The position numbers were made by a program, and so were the translations under genes. From NCBI GenBank assembly GCA_949752745.1, contig OX457033.1:18143907-18207906 (forward strand): a DNA stretch of 64,000 nucleotides, in the 5' to 3' direction. Shown here piece after piece: positions 36,616 through 50,217 of this stretch (its first letter is position 1; the number at the start of each line of letters is the position of its first letter). A model generated the notes under the pieces. The model ran no database searches, was not told where the DNA came from, and saw only the letters and a list, made by a program, of their open reading frames with translations. The DNA comes from Protula sp. h YS-2021. Its lineage: Eukaryota > Annelida > Polychaeta > Sabellida > Serpulidae.

Positions 36616-38331
36616 GATGCTTCTCTTTCCAAAAATGATGATATTTTCAAAATTGGTCACTATCACTCAATCACTTTTATTCAGCGTCCATTGCTACAAT
36701 GGTTAAAGAATGCTTGAGTTAGGGTTAGGGCTATTAGGGTTGGCTTTTGTGACTTTATTATCGAATTTTTAACTCAAACATAGGGTGCAATCCACTAATT
36801 TGATGCTTCTCTTTCCAAAAATGATGATATTTTCAAAATTCGTCACTATCACTCAATCACTTTTATTCAGCGTCCATTGCTACAATGGTTAAAGAATGCT
36901 TGAGTTAGGGTTAGGGTTAGGGCTATTAGGGTTGGCTTTTGTGACTTTATTATCGAATTTATAACTCAAACATAGGGTGCAATCCACTCATTTAATGCTT
37001 CTCTTTCCAAAAATGATGATATTTTCAAAATTGGTCACTATCACTCAATCACTTTTATTCAGCGTGCATTGCTACAATGGTTCAAGAATGCTTGAGTTTG
37101 GGCTAGGGTTAGGGCTATTAGGGTTGGCTTTTGTGACTTTATTATCGAATTTATAACTCAAACATAGGGTGCAATCCACTAATTTGATGCTTCTCTTTCC
37201 AAAAATGATGATATTTTCAAAATTGTTCACTATCACTCAATCACTTTTATTCAGCGTCCATTGTTACAATGGTTAAAGAATGCTTGAGTTAGGGTTAGGG
37301 CTATTAGCGTTGGCTTTTGTGACTTTATTATCGAATTTATAACTCAAACATAGGGTGCAATCCACTAATTTGATGCTTCTCTTTCCAAAAATGATGATAT
37401 TTTCAAAATTGGTCACTATCACTCAATCACTTTTATTCAGCGTCCATTGCTACAATGGTTAAAGAATGCTTGAGTTAGGGTTAGGGCTAGGGCTATTAGG
37501 GTTGGCTTTTGTGACTTTATTATCGAATTTTGAACTCAAACATAGGGTGCAATCCACTAATTTGATGCTTCTCTTTCCAAAAATGATGATATTTTCAAAA
37601 TTGGTCACTATCACTCAATCACATTTATTCAGCGTCCATTGCTACAATGGTTAAAGAATGCTTGAGTTAGGGTTAGGGTTAGGGCTATTAGGGTTGGCTT
37701 TTGTGACTTTATTATCGAATTTATAACTCAAACATAGGGTGCAATCCACTAATTTGATGCTTCTCTTTCCAAAAATGATGATATTTTCAAAATTGGTCAC
37801 TATCACTCAATCACTTTTATTCAGCGTGCATTGCTACAATGGTTAAAGAATGCTTGAGTTAGGGTTAGGGTTAAGGCTATTAGGGTTGGCTTTTGTGACT
37901 TTATTATCGAATTTATAACTCAAACATAGGGTGCAATCCACTAATTTGATGCTTCTCTTTCCAAAAATGATGATATTTTCAAAATTGGTCACTATCACTC
38001 AATCACATTTATTCAGCGTCCATTGCTACAATGGTTAAAGAATGCTTGAGTTAGGGTTAGGGTTAGGGCTATTAGGGTTGGCTTTTGTGACTTTATTATC
38101 GAATTTATAACTCAAACATAGGGTGCAATCCACTAATTTGATGCTTCTCTTTCCAAAAATGATGATATTTTCAAAATTGGTCACTATCACTCAATCACTT
38201 TTATTCAGCGTGCATTGCTACAATGGTTAAAGAATGCTTGAGTTAGGGTTAGGGTTAAGGCTATTAGGGTTGGCTTTTGTGACTTTATTATCGAATTTAT
38301 AACTCAAACATAGGGTGCAATCCACTAATTT
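36616..38331 (+). repeat. Mixed nine-unit segment
   Basis: Units start at 36616 (186), 36802 (ATTCGTCAC), 36994 (first base A, GGTTCAAG, GTTTGGGC), 37186 (186, CCATTGTTAC, TAGCG), 37372 (T161G), 37564, 37756, 37948 and 38140. The last four form two 384-bp dimers of a T60A unit then a GCATTG/TTAAGGC unit. Confidence 0.82.
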
Positions 38332-39284
38332 GATGCTTCTCTTTCCAAAAATGATGATATTTTCAAAATTGGTCACTATCACTCAATCACTTTTATTCAG
38401 CGTCCATTGCTACAATGGTTAAAGAATGCTTGAGTTAGGGTTAGGGTTAGGGCTATTAGGGTTGGCTTTTGTGACTTTATTATCGAATTTTGAACTCAAA
38501 CATAGGGTGCAATCCACTAATTTGATGGTTTTCTTTCCAAAAATGATGATATTTTCAAAATTGGTCACTATCACTCAATCACATTTATTCAGCGTCCATT
38601 GCTACAATGGTTAAAGAATGCTTGAGTTAGGGTTAGGGCTATTAGGGTTGGCTTTGTGAGTTTATTATCGAATTTATAACTCAAACATAGGGTGCAATCC
38701 ACTAATTTGATGCTTCTCTTTCCAAAAATGATGATATTTTCAAAATTGGTCACTATCACTCAATCACTTTTATTCAGCGTGCATTGCTACAATGGTTAAA
38801 GAATGCTTGAGTTAGGGTTAGGGTTGGGGCTATTAGGGTTGGCTTTTGTGACTTTATTATCGAATTTTTAACTCAAACATAGGGTGCAATCCACTAATTT
38901 GATGCTTCTCTTTCCAAAAATAATGATATTTTCCAAATTGGTCACTATCACTCAATCACTTTTATTCAGCGTCCATTGCTACAATGGTTAAAGAATGCTT
39001 GAGTTAGGGTTAGGGTTAGGGCTATTAGGGTTGGCTTTTGTGACTTTATTATCGAATTTTTAACTCAAACATAGGGTGCAATCCACTAATTTGATGCTTC
39101 TCTTTCCAAAAATGATGATATTTTCAAAATTGGTCACTATCACTCAATCACTTTTATTCAGCGTCCATTGCGACAATGGTTAAAGAATGCTTGAGTTAGG
39201 ATTAGGGTTAGGGCTATTAGGGTTGGCTTTCGTGACTTTATTATCGAATTTATAACTCAAACATAGGGTGCAATCCACTAATTT
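38332..39284 (+). repeat. 953-bp five-monomer block, copy 1
   Basis: Units start at 38332 (T161G), 38524 (185 bp), 38709 (GGGTTGGGGC), 38901 (G22A) and 39093 (TTGCGAC, GGATTAGGG, TTTCGTGAC). The 185-bp unit reads GATGGTTTTC and GGCTTTGTGAG, with one T lost and C144G. Confidence 0.87.
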
Positions 39285-40237
39285 GATGCTTCTCTTTCCA
39301 AAAATGATGATATTTTCAAAATTGGTCACTATCACTCAATCACTTTTATTCAGCGTCCATTGCTACAATGGTTAAAGAATGCTTGAGTTAGGGTTAGGGT
39401 TAGGGCTATTAGGGTTGGCTTTTGTGACTTTATTATCGAATTTTGAACTCAAACATAGGGTGCAATCCACTAATTTGATGGTTTTCTTTCCAAAAATGAT
39501 GATATTTTCAAAATTGGTCACTATCACTCAATCACATTTATTCAGCGTCCATTGCTACAATGGTTAAAGAATGCTTGAGTTAGGGTTAGGGCTATTAGGG
39601 TTGGCTTTGTGAGTTTATTATCGAATTTATGACTCAAACATAGGGTTCAATCCACTAATTTGATGCTTCTCTTTCCAAAAATGATGATATTTTCAAAATT
39701 GGTCACTATCACTCAATCACTTTTATTCAGCGTGCATTGCTACAATGGTTAAAGAATGCTTGAGTTAGGGTTAGGGTTAGGGCTATTAGGGTTGGCTTTT
39801 GTGACTTTATTATCGAATTTTTAACTCAAACATAGGGTGCAATCCACTAATTTGATGCTTCTCTTTCCAAAAATAATGATATTTTCAAAATTGGTCACTA
39901 TCACTCAATCACTTTTATTCAGCGTCCATTGCTACAATGGTTAAAGAATGCTTGAGTTAGGGTTAGGGTTAGGGCTATTAGGGTTGGCTTTTGTGACTTT
40001 ATTATCGAATTTTTAACTCAAACATAGGGTGCAATCCACTAATTTGATGCTTCTCTTTCCAAAAATGATGATATTTTCAAAATTGGTCACTATCACTCAA
40101 TCACTTTTATTCAGCGTCCATTGCGACAATGGTTAAAGAATGCTTGAGTTAGGATTAGGGTTAGGGCTATTAGGGTTGGCTTTCGTGACTTTATTATCGA
40201 ATTTATAACTCAAACATAGGGTGCAATCCACTAATTT
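39285..40237 (+). repeat. 953-bp five-monomer block, copy 2
   Basis: Units start at 39285, 39477 (185 bp), 39662, 39854 and 40046. It is the same as copy 1 apart from small changes such as TTTATGAC and AGGGTTCAATCC in the unit at 39477. Confidence 0.87.
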
Positions 40238-41959
40238 GATGCTTCTCTTTCCAAAAATGATGATATTTTCAAAATTGGTCACTATCACTCAATCACTTTT
40301 ATTCAGCGTCCATTGCTACAATGGTTAAAGAATGGTTGAGTTAGGGTTAGGGTTAGGGCTATTAGGGTTGGCTTTTGTGACTTTATTATCGAATTTTTAA
40401 CTCAAACATAGGGTGCAATCCACTAATTTGATGCTTCTCTTTCAAAAATTGATGATATTTTCAAAATTGGTTACTATCACTCAATCACATTTATTCAGCG
40501 TGCATTGCTACAATGGTTAAAGAATGCTTGAGTTAGGGTTAGGGTTAGGGCTATTAGGGTTGGCTTTTGTGACTTTATTATCGAATTTATAACTCAAACA
40601 TAGGGTGCAATCCACTAATTTGATGCTTCTCTTTCCAAAAATGATGATATTTTCAAAATTGGTCACTATCACTCAATCACTTTTATTCAGCGTGCATTGC
40701 TACAATGGTTAAAGAATGCTTGAGTTAGGGTTAGGGTTAAGGCTATTAGGGTTGGCTTTTGTGACTTTATTATCGAATTTATAACTCAAACATAGGGTGC
40801 AATCCACTAATTTGATGCTTCTCTTTCCAAAAATGATGATATTTTCAAAATTGGTCACTATCACTCAATCACATTTATTCAGCGTCCATTGCTACAATGG
40901 TTAAAGAATGCTTGAGTTAGGGTTAGGGTTAGGGCTATTAGGGTTGGCTTTTGTGACTTTATTATCGAATTTATAACTCAAACATAGGGTGCAATCCACT
41001 AATTTGATGCTTCTCTTTCCAAAAATGATGATATTTTCAAAATTGGTCACTATCACTCAATCACTTTTATTCAGCGTCCATTGCTACAATGGTTAAAGAA
41101 TGCTTGAGTTAGGGTTAGGGTTAGGGCTATTAGGGTTGGCTTTTGTGACTTTATTATCGAATTTATAACTCAAACATAGTGTGCAATCCACTAATTTGAT
41201 GCTTCTCTTTCCAAAAATGATGATATTTTCAAAATTGGTCACTATCACTCAATCACTTTTATTCAGCGTGCATTGCTACAATGGTTAAAGAATGCTTGAG
41301 ATAGGGTTAGGGCTAAGGCTATTAGGGTTGGCTTTTGTGACTTTATTATCGAATTTATAACTCAAACATAGGGTGCAATCCACTAATTTGATGCTTCTCT
41401 TTCCAAAAATGATGATATTTTCAAAATTGGTCACTATCACTCAATCACTTTTATTCAGCGTCCATTGCTACTATGGTTAAAGAATGCTTGAGTTAGGGTT
41501 AGGGCTAGGGCTATTAGGGTTGGCTTTTGTGACTTTATTATCGAATTTTGAACTCAAACATAGGGTGCAATCCACTAATTTGATGCTTCTCTTTCCAAAA
41601 ATGATGATATTTTCAAAATTGGTCACTATCACTCAATCACATTTATTCAGCGTCCATTGCTACAATGGTTAAAGAATGCTTGAGTTAGGGTTAGGGCTAT
41701 TAGGGTTGGCTTTTGTGACTTTATTATCGAATTTATAACTCAAACATAGGGTGCAATCCACTAATTTGATGCTTCTCTTTCCAAAAATGATGATATTTTC
41801 AAAATTGGTCACTATCACTCAATCACTTTTATTCAGCGTGCATTGCTACAATGGTTAAAGAATGCTTGAGTTAGGGTTAGGGTTAAGGCTATTAGGGTTG
41901 GCTTTTGTGACTTTATTATCGAATTTATAACTCAAACATAGGGTGCAATCCACTAATTT
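40238..41959 (+). repeat. Mixed nine-unit segment
   Basis: Units start at 40238 (AATGGTTGAG), 40430 (TTTCAAAAATTG, GGTTAC, T60A), 40622 (TTAAGGC), 40814, 41006 (its tail reads CATAGTGTGC), 41198 (CTAAGGC), 41390 (ACTATGG, T161G), 41582 (186, T60A) and 41768 (TTAAGGC). Confidence 0.83.
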
Positions 41960-42720
41960 GATGCTTCTCTTTCCAAAAATGATGATATTTTCAAAATTGG
42001 TCACTATCACTCAATCACTTTTATTCAGCGTCCATTGCTACAATGGTTAAAGAATGCTTGAGTTAGGGTTAGGGTTAGGGCTATTAGAGTTGGCTTTTGT
42101 GACTTTATTATCGAATTTTGAACTCAAACATAGGGTGCAATCCACTAATTTGATGCTTTTCTTTCCAAAAATGATGATATTTTCAAAATTGGTCACTATC
42201 ACTCAATCACATTTATTCAGCGTCCATTGCTACAATGGTTAAAGAATGCTTGAGTTAGGGTTAGGGCTATTAGGGTTGGCTTTGTGAGTTTATTATCGAA
42301 TTTATAACTCAAACATAGGGTGCAATCCACTAATTTGATGCTTCTCTTTCCAAAAATGATGATATTTTCAAAATTGGTCACTATCACTCAATCACTTTTA
42401 TTCAGCGTGCATTGCTACAATGGTTAAAGAATGCTTGAGTTAGGGTTAGGGTTAGGGCTATTAGGGTTGGCTTTTGTGACTTTATTATCGAATTTTTAAC
42501 TCAAACATAGGGTGCAATCCACTAATTTGACGCTTCTCTTTCCAAAAATAATGATATTTTCAAAATTGGTCACTATCACTCAATCACTTTTATTCAGCGT
42601 CCATTGCTACAATGGTTAAAGAATGCTTGAGTTAGGATTAGGGTTAGGGCTATTAGGGTTGGCTTTCGTGACTTTATTATCGAATTTATAACTCAAACAT
42701 AGGGTGCAATCCACTAATTT
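41960..42720 (+). repeat. Collapsed third copy of the 953-bp block
   Basis: Units start at 41960 (T161G, TTAGAGTTGG), 42152 (185 bp), 42337 and 42529. The unit at 42529 has the front of the fourth unit of the block (G22A) and the back of the fifth (GGATTAGGG, TTTCGTGAC), so one whole monomer length is missing between them. It also starts GACGCTTCTC. Confidence 0.82.
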
Positions 42721-42795
42721 GATGCTTCTCTTTCCAAAAATGATGATATTTTCATCGAATTTTTAACTCAAACATAGGGTGCAATCCACTAATTT
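42721..42795 (+). repeat. Truncated 75-bp monomer (117-bp internal deletion)
   Basis: The unit runs normally to TATTTTCA (position 34, ending at 42754) and then jumps to TCGAATTTTT (position 152, from 42755). The lost 117 bp includes the dyad and the whole TTAGGG cluster. It is the only out-of-phase junction in the window, and at most one base of homology is shared at the break. By context it corresponds to the unit at 40238, since both precede a TTTCAAAAATTG unit. Confidence 0.92.
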
Positions 42796-43371
42796 GATGC
42801 TTCTCTTTCAAAAATTGATGATATTTTCAAAATTGGTTACTATCACTCAATCACATTTATTCAGCGTGCATTGCTACAATGGTTAAAGAATGCTTGAGTT
42901 AGGGTTAGGGTTAGGGCTATTAGTGTTGGCTTTTGTGACTTTATTATCGAATTTATAACTCAAACATAGGGTGCAATCCACTAATTTGATGCTTCTCTTT
43001 CCAAAAATGATGATATTTTCAAAATTGGTCACTATCACTCAATCACATTTATTCAGCGTCCATTGCTACAATGGTTAAAGAATGCTTGAGTTAGGGTTAG
43101 GGTTAGGGCTATTAGGGTTGGCTTTTGTGACTTTATTATCGAATTTATAACTCAAACATAGGGTGCAATCCACTAATTTGATGCTTCTCTTTCCAAAAAT
43201 GATGATATTTTCAAAATTGGTCACTATCACTCAATCACTTTTATTCAGCGTCCATTGCTACTATGGTTAAAGAATGCTTGAGTTAGGGTTAGGGCTAGGG
43301 CTATTAGGGTTGGCTTTTGTGACTTTATTATCGAATTTTGAACTCAAACATAGGGTGCAATCCACTAATTT
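42796..43371 (+). repeat. Last three units of the central domain
   Basis: Units start at 42796 (TTTCAAAAATTG, GGTTAC, TAGTGTTGG), 42988 (T60A) and 43180 (ACTATGG, T161G, like 41390). After this the array changes back to the mixed type. Confidence 0.83.
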
Positions 43372-46300
43372 GATGCTTCTCTTTCCAAAAATGATGATAT
43401 TTTCAAAATTGGTCACTATCACTCAATCACATTTATTCAGCGTCCATTGCTACAATGGTTAAAGAATGCTTGAGTTAGGGTTAGGGTTAGGGCTATTAGG
43501 GTTGGCTTTTGTGACTTTATTATCGAATTTATAACTCAAACATAGGGTGCAATCCACTAATTTGATGCTTCTCTTTCCAAAAATGATGATATTTTCAAAA
43601 TTGGTCACTATCACTCAATCACTTTTATTCAGCGTCCATTGCTACAATGGTTAAAGAATGCTTGAGTTAGGGTTAGGGTAAGGGCTATTAGGGTTGGCTT
43701 TTCTGACTTTATTATCGAATTTATAACTCAAACATAGGGTGCAATCCACTAATTTGATGCTTCTCTTTCCAAAAATGATGATATTTTCAAAATTGGTCAC
43801 TATCACTCAATCACTTTTATTCAGCGTCCATTACTACAATGGTTAAAGAATGCTTGAGTTAGGGTTAGGGTTAGGGCTATTAGGGTTGGCTTTTGTGACT
43901 TTATTATCGAATTTATAACTCAAACATAGGGTGCAATCCACTAATTTGATGCTTCTCTTTCCAAAAATGATGATATTTTCAAAATTGGTCACTATCACTC
44001 AATCACTTTTATTCAGCGTCCATTGCTACAATGGTTAAAGAATGCTTGAGTTAGGGTTAGGGTTAGGGCTATTAGGGTTGGCTTTTGTGACTTTATTATC
44101 GAATTTTTAACCCAAACATAGGGTGCAATCCACTAATTTGATGCTTCTCTTTCCAAAAATGATGATATTTTCAAAATTGGTCACTATCACTCAACCACTT
44201 TTATTCAGCGTCAAGTGCTACAATGGTTAAAGAATGCTTGTGTTAGGGTTAGGGCTATTAGGGTTGGCTTTTGTGACTTTATTATCGAATTTATAACTCA
44301 AACATAGGGTGCAATCCACTAATTTGATGCTTCTCTTTCCAAAAATGATGATATTTTCAAAATTGGTCACTATCACTCAATCACTTTTATTCAGCGTCCA
44401 TTGCTACAATGGTTAAAGAATGCTTGAGTTAGGGTTAGGGTTAAGGCTATTAGGGTTGGCTTTTGTGAATTTATTATCGAATTTTTAACTCAAACATAGG
44501 GTGCAATCCACTAATTTGATGCTTCTCTTTCCAAAAATGATGATATTTTCAAAATTGGTCACTATCACTCAATCACTTTTATTCAGCGTCAAGTGCTACA
44601 ATGGTTAAAGAATGCTTGTGTTAGGGTTAGGGCTATTAGGGTTGGCTTTTGTGACTTTATTATCGAATTTATAACTCAAACATAGGGTGCAATCCACTAA
44701 TTTGATGCTTCTCTTTCCAAAAATGATGATATTTTCAAAATTGGTCACTATCACTCAATCACTTTTATTCAGCGTCCATTGCTACAATGGTTAAAGAATG
44801 CTTGAGTTAGGGTTAGGGTTAGGGCTATTAGGGTTGGCTTTTGTGACTTTATTATCGAATTTTTAACTCAAACATAGGGTGCAATCCACTAATTTGATGC
44901 TTCTCTTTCCAAAAATGATGATATTTTCAAAATTGGTCACTATCACTCAATCACTTTTATTCAGCGTCCATTGCTACAATGGTTAAAGAATGCTTGAGTT
45001 AGGGTTAGGGTTAGGGCTATTAGGGTTGGCTTTTGTGACTTTATTATCGAATTTTTAACTCAAACATAGGGTGCAATCCACTAATTTGATGCTTCTCTTT
45101 CCAAAAATGATGATATTTTCAAAATTGGTCACTATCACTCAATCACTTTTATTCAGCGTCCATTGCTACAATGGTTAAAGAATGCTTGAGTTAGGGTTAG
45201 GGTTAGGGCTATTAGGGTTGGCTTTTGTGACTTTATTATCGAATTTTTAACTCAAACATAGGGTGCAATCCACTAATTTGATGCTTCTCTTTCCAAAAAT
45301 GATGATATTTTCAAAATTGGTCACTATCACTCAATCACTTTTATTCAGCGTGCATTGCTACAATGGTTAAAGAATGCTTGAGTTAGGGTTAGGGCTATTA
45401 GGGTTGGCTTTTGTGACTTTATTATCGAATTTATAACTCAAACATAGGGTGCAATCCACTAATTTGATGCTTCTCTTTCCAAAAATGATGATATTTTCAA
45501 AATTGGTCACTATCACTCAATCACTTTTATTCAGCGTCCATTGCTACAATGGTTAAAGAATGCTTGAGTTAGGGTTAGGGTTAGGGCTATTAGGGTTGGC
45601 TTTTGTGACTTTATTATCGAATTTTTAACTCAAACATAGGGTGCAATCCACTAATTTGATGCTTCTCTTTCCAAAAATGATGATATTTTCAAAATTGGTC
45701 ACTATCACTCAATCACTTTTATTCAGCGTCCATTGCTACAATGGTTAAAGAATGCTTGAGTTAGGGTTAGGGTTAGGGCTATTAGGGTTGGCTTTTGTGA
45801 CTTTATTATCGAATTTTTAACTCAAACATAGGGTGCAATCCACTAATTTGATGCTTCTCTTTCCAAAAATGATGATATTTTCAAAATTGGTCACTATCAC
45901 TCAATCACTTTTATTCAGCGTCCATTGCTACAATGGTTAAAGAATGCTTGAGTTAGGGTTAGGGTTAGGGCTATTAGGGTTGGCTTTTGTGACTTTATTA
46001 TCGAATTTATAACTCAAACATAGGGTGCAATCCACTAATTTGATGCTTCTCTTTCCAAAAATGATGATATTTTCAAAATTGGTCACTATCACTCAATCAC
46101 TTTTATTCAGCGTGCATTGCTACAATGGTTAAAGAATGCTTGAGTTAGGGTTAGGGCTATTAGGGTTGGCTTTTGTGACTTTATTATCGAATTTATAACT
46201 CAAACATAGGGTGCAATCCACTAATTTGATGCTTCTCTTTCCAAAAATGATGATATTTTCAAAATTGGTCACTATCACTCAATCACTTTTATTCAGCGTC

Positions 46301-49300
46301 CATTGCTACAATGGTTAAAGAATGCTTGAGTTAGGGTTAGGGTTAGGGCTATTAGGGTTGGCTTTTGTGACTTTATTATCGAATTTTTAACTCAAACATA
46401 GGGTGCAATCCACTAATTTGATGCTTCTCTTTCCAAAAATGATGATATTTTCAAAATTGGTCACTATCACTCAATCACTTTTATTCAGCGTCAAGTGCTA
46501 CAATGGTTAAAGAATGCTTGTGTTAGGGTTAGGGCTATTAGGGTTGGCTTTTGTGACTTTATTATCGAATTTTGAACTCAAACATAGGGTGCAATCCACT
46601 AATTTGATGCTTCTCTTTCCAAAAATGATGATATTTTCAAAATTGGTCACTATCACTCAATCACTTTTATTCAGCGTCCATTGCTACAATGGTTAAAGAA
46701 TGCTTGAGTTAGGGTTAGGGTTAGGGCTATTAGGGTTGGCTTTTGTGACTTTATTATCGAATTTTTAACTCAAACATAGGGTGCAATCCACTAATTTGAT
46801 GCTTCTCTTTCCAAAAATGATGATATTTTCAAAATTGGTCACTATCACTCAACCACTTTTATTCAGCGTCAAGTGCTACAATGGTTAAAGAATGCTTGTG
46901 TTAGGGTTAGGGCTATTAGGGTTGGCTTTTGTGACTTTATTATCGAATTTATAACTCAAACATAGGGTGCAATCCACTAATTTGATGCTTCTCTTTCCAA
47001 AAATGATGATATTTTCAAAATTGGTCACTATCACTCAATCACTTTTATTCAGCGTCCATTGCTACAATGGTTAAAGAATGCTTGAGTTAGGGTTAGGGTT
47101 AAGGCTATTAGGGTTGGCTTTTGTGAATTTATTATCGAATTTTTAACTCAAACATAGGGTGCAATCCACTAATTTGATGCTTCTCTTTCCAAAAATGATG
47201 ATATTTTCAAAATTGGTCACTATCACTCAATCACTTTTATTCAGCGTCAAGTGCTACAATGGTTAAAGAATGCTTGTGTTAGGGTTAGGGCTATTAGGGT
47301 TGGCTTTTGTGACTTTATTATCGAATTTATAACTCAAACATAGGGTGCAATCCACTAATTTGATGCTTCTCTTTCCAAAAATGATGATATTTTCAAAATT
47401 GGTCACTATCACTCAATCACTTTTATTCAGCGTCCATTGCTACAATGGTTAAAGAATGCTTGAGTTAGGGTTAGGGTTAGGGCTATTAGGGTTGGCTTTT
47501 GTGACTTTATTATCGAATTTTTAACTCAAACATAGGGTGCAATCCACTAATTTGATGCTTCTCTTTCCAAAAATGATGATATTTTCAAAATTGGTCACTA
47601 TCACTCAATCACTTTTATTCAGCGTCCATTGCTACAATGGTTAAAGAATGCTTGAGTTAGGGTTAGGGTTAGGGCTATTAGGGTTGGCTTTTGTGACTTT
47701 ATTATCGAATTTTTAACTCAAACATAGGGTGCAATCCACTAATTTGATGCTTCTCTTTCCAAAAATAATGATATTTTCAAAATTGGTCACTATCACTCAA
47801 TCACTTTTATTCAGCGTCCATTGCTACAATGGTTAAAGAATGCTTGAGTTAGGGTTAGGGTTAGGGCTATTAGGGTTGGCTTTTGTGACTTTATTATCGA
47901 ATTTTTAACTCAAACATAGGGTGCAATCCACTAATTTGATGCTTCTCTTTCCAAAAATGATGATATTTTCAAAATTGGTCACTATCACTCAATCACTTTT
48001 ATTCAGCGTGCATTGCTACAATGGTTAAAGAATGCTTGAGTTAGGGTTAGGGCTATTAGGGTTGGCTTTTGTGACTTTATTATCGAATTTATAACTCAAA
48101 CATAGGGTGCAATCCACTAATTTGATGCTTCTCTTTCCAAAAATGATGATATTTTCAAAATTGGTCACTATCACTCAATCACTTTTATTCAGCGTCCATT
48201 GCTACAATGGTTAAAGAATGCTTGAGTTAGGGTTAGGGTTAGGGCTATTAGGGTTGGCTTTTGTGACTTTATTATCGAATTTATAACTCAAACATAGGGT
48301 GCAATCCACTAATTTGATGCTTCTCTTTCCAAAAATGATGATATTTTCAAAATTGGTCACTATCACTCAATCACTTTTATTCAGCGTCCATTGCTACAAT
48401 GGTTAAAGAATGCTTGAGTTAGGGTTAGGGTTAGGGCTATTAGGGTTGGCTTTTGTGACTTTATTATCGAATTTTTAACTCAAACATAGGGTGCAATCCA
48501 CTAATTTGATGCTTCTCTTTCCAAAAATGATGATATTTTCAAAATTGGTCACTATCACTCAATCACTTTTATTCAGCGTCCATTGCTACAATGGTTAAAG
48601 AATGCTTGAGTTAGGGTTAGGGTTAGGGCTATTAGGGTTGGCTTTTGTGACTTTATTATCGAATTTTTAACTCAAACATAGGGTGCAATCCACTAATTTG
48701 ATGCTTCTCTTTCCAAAAATGATGATATTTTCAAAATTGGTCACTATCACTCAATCACTTTTATTCAGCGTGCATTGCTACAATGGTTAAAGAATGCTTG
48801 AGTTAGGGTTAGGGCTATTAGGGTTGGCTTTTGTGACTTTATTATCGAATTTATAACTCAAACATAGGGTGCAATCCACTAATTTGATGCTTCTCTTTCC
48901 AAAAATGATGATATTTTCAAAATTGGTCACTATCACTCAATCACTTTTATTCAGCGTCCATTGCTACAATGGTTAAAGAATGCTTGAGTTAGGGTTAGGG
49001 TTAGGGCTATTAGGGTTGGCTTTTGTGACTTTATTATCGAATTTTTAACTCAAACATAGGGTGCAATCCACTAATTTGATGCTTCTCTTTCCAAAAATGA
49101 TGATATTTTCAAAATTGGTCACTATCACTCAATCACTTTTATTCAGCGTCAAGTGCTACAATGGTTAAAGAATGCTTGTGTTAGGGTTAGGGCTATTAGG
49201 GTTGGCTTTTGTGACTTTATTATCGAATTTATAACTCAAACATAGGGTGCAATCCACTAATTTGATGCTTCTCTTTCCAAAAATGATGATATTTTCAAAA

Positions 49301-50217
49301 TTGGTCACTATCACTCAATCACTTTTATTCAGCGTCCATTGCTACAATGGTTAAAGAATGCTTGAGTTAGGGTTAGGGTTAGGGCTATTAGGGTTGGCTT
49401 TTGTGACTTTATTATCGAATTTATAACTCAAACATAGGGTGCAATCCACTAATTTGATGCTTCTCTTTCCAAAAATGATGATATTTTCAAAATTGGTCAC
49501 TATCACTCAATCACTTTTATTCAGCGTCCATTGCTACAATGGTTAAAGAATGCTTGAGTTAGGGTTAGGGTTAGGGCTATTAGGGTTGGCTTTTGTGACT
49601 TTATTATCGAATTTTTAACTCAAACATAGGGTGCAATCCACTAATTTGATGCTTCTCTTTCCAAAAATGATGATATTTTCAAAATTGGTCACTATCACTC
49701 AATCACTTTTATTCAGCGTCCATTGCTACAATGGTTAAAGAATGCTTGAGTTAGGGTTAGGGTTAGGGCTATTAGGGTTGGCTTTTGTGACTTTATTATC
49801 GAATTTTTAACTCAAACATAGGGTGCAATCCACTAATTTGATGCTTCTCTTTCCAAAAATGACGATATTTTCAAAATTGGTCACTATCACTCAATCACTT
49901 TTATTCAGCGTCCATTACTACAATGGTTAAAGAATGCTTGAGTTAGGGTTAGGGTTAGGGCTATTAGGGTTGGCTTTTGTGACTTTATTATCGAATTTTT
50001 AACTCAAACATAGGGTGCAATCCACTAATTTGATGCTTCTCTTTCCAAAAATGATGATATTTTCAAAATTGGTCACTATCACTCAATCACTTTTATTCAG
50101 CGTGCATTGCTACAATGGTTAAAGAATGCTTGAGTTAGGGTTAGGGCTATTAGGGTTGGCTTTTGTGACTTTATTATCGAATTTATAACTCAAACATAGG
50201 GTGCAATCCACTAATTT
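43372..50217 (+). repeat. 6846-bp block of 36 monomers
   Basis: Eleven units are 186 bp: those at 44140, 44518, 45280, 46042, 46420, 46798, 47176, 47938, 48700, 49078 and 50032. The other 25 are 192 bp. The first half (43372-46797, 3426 bp) is repeated almost exactly at 50218-53643; I noticed differences only in the tails of the units at 45850 and 46606. The second half contains a partial 1140-bp cassette at 46798-47361, a G22A unit at 47746 and a T24C/G78A unit at 49840. Confidence 0.84.
43564..44703 (+). repeat. 1140-bp marker cassette, copy 4
   Basis: The six-unit variant order is that of 1710-2849, about 42 kb from the nearest-type copy in the left region. Here it is preceded by a T60A unit, as are copies 5 and 6. 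Confidence 0.88.

Noticed and set aside
42721..42795. Insertion of foreign DNA at the phase break
   Set aside because: Both sides are standard monomer sequence. The irregularity is a 117-bp deletion with nothing added.
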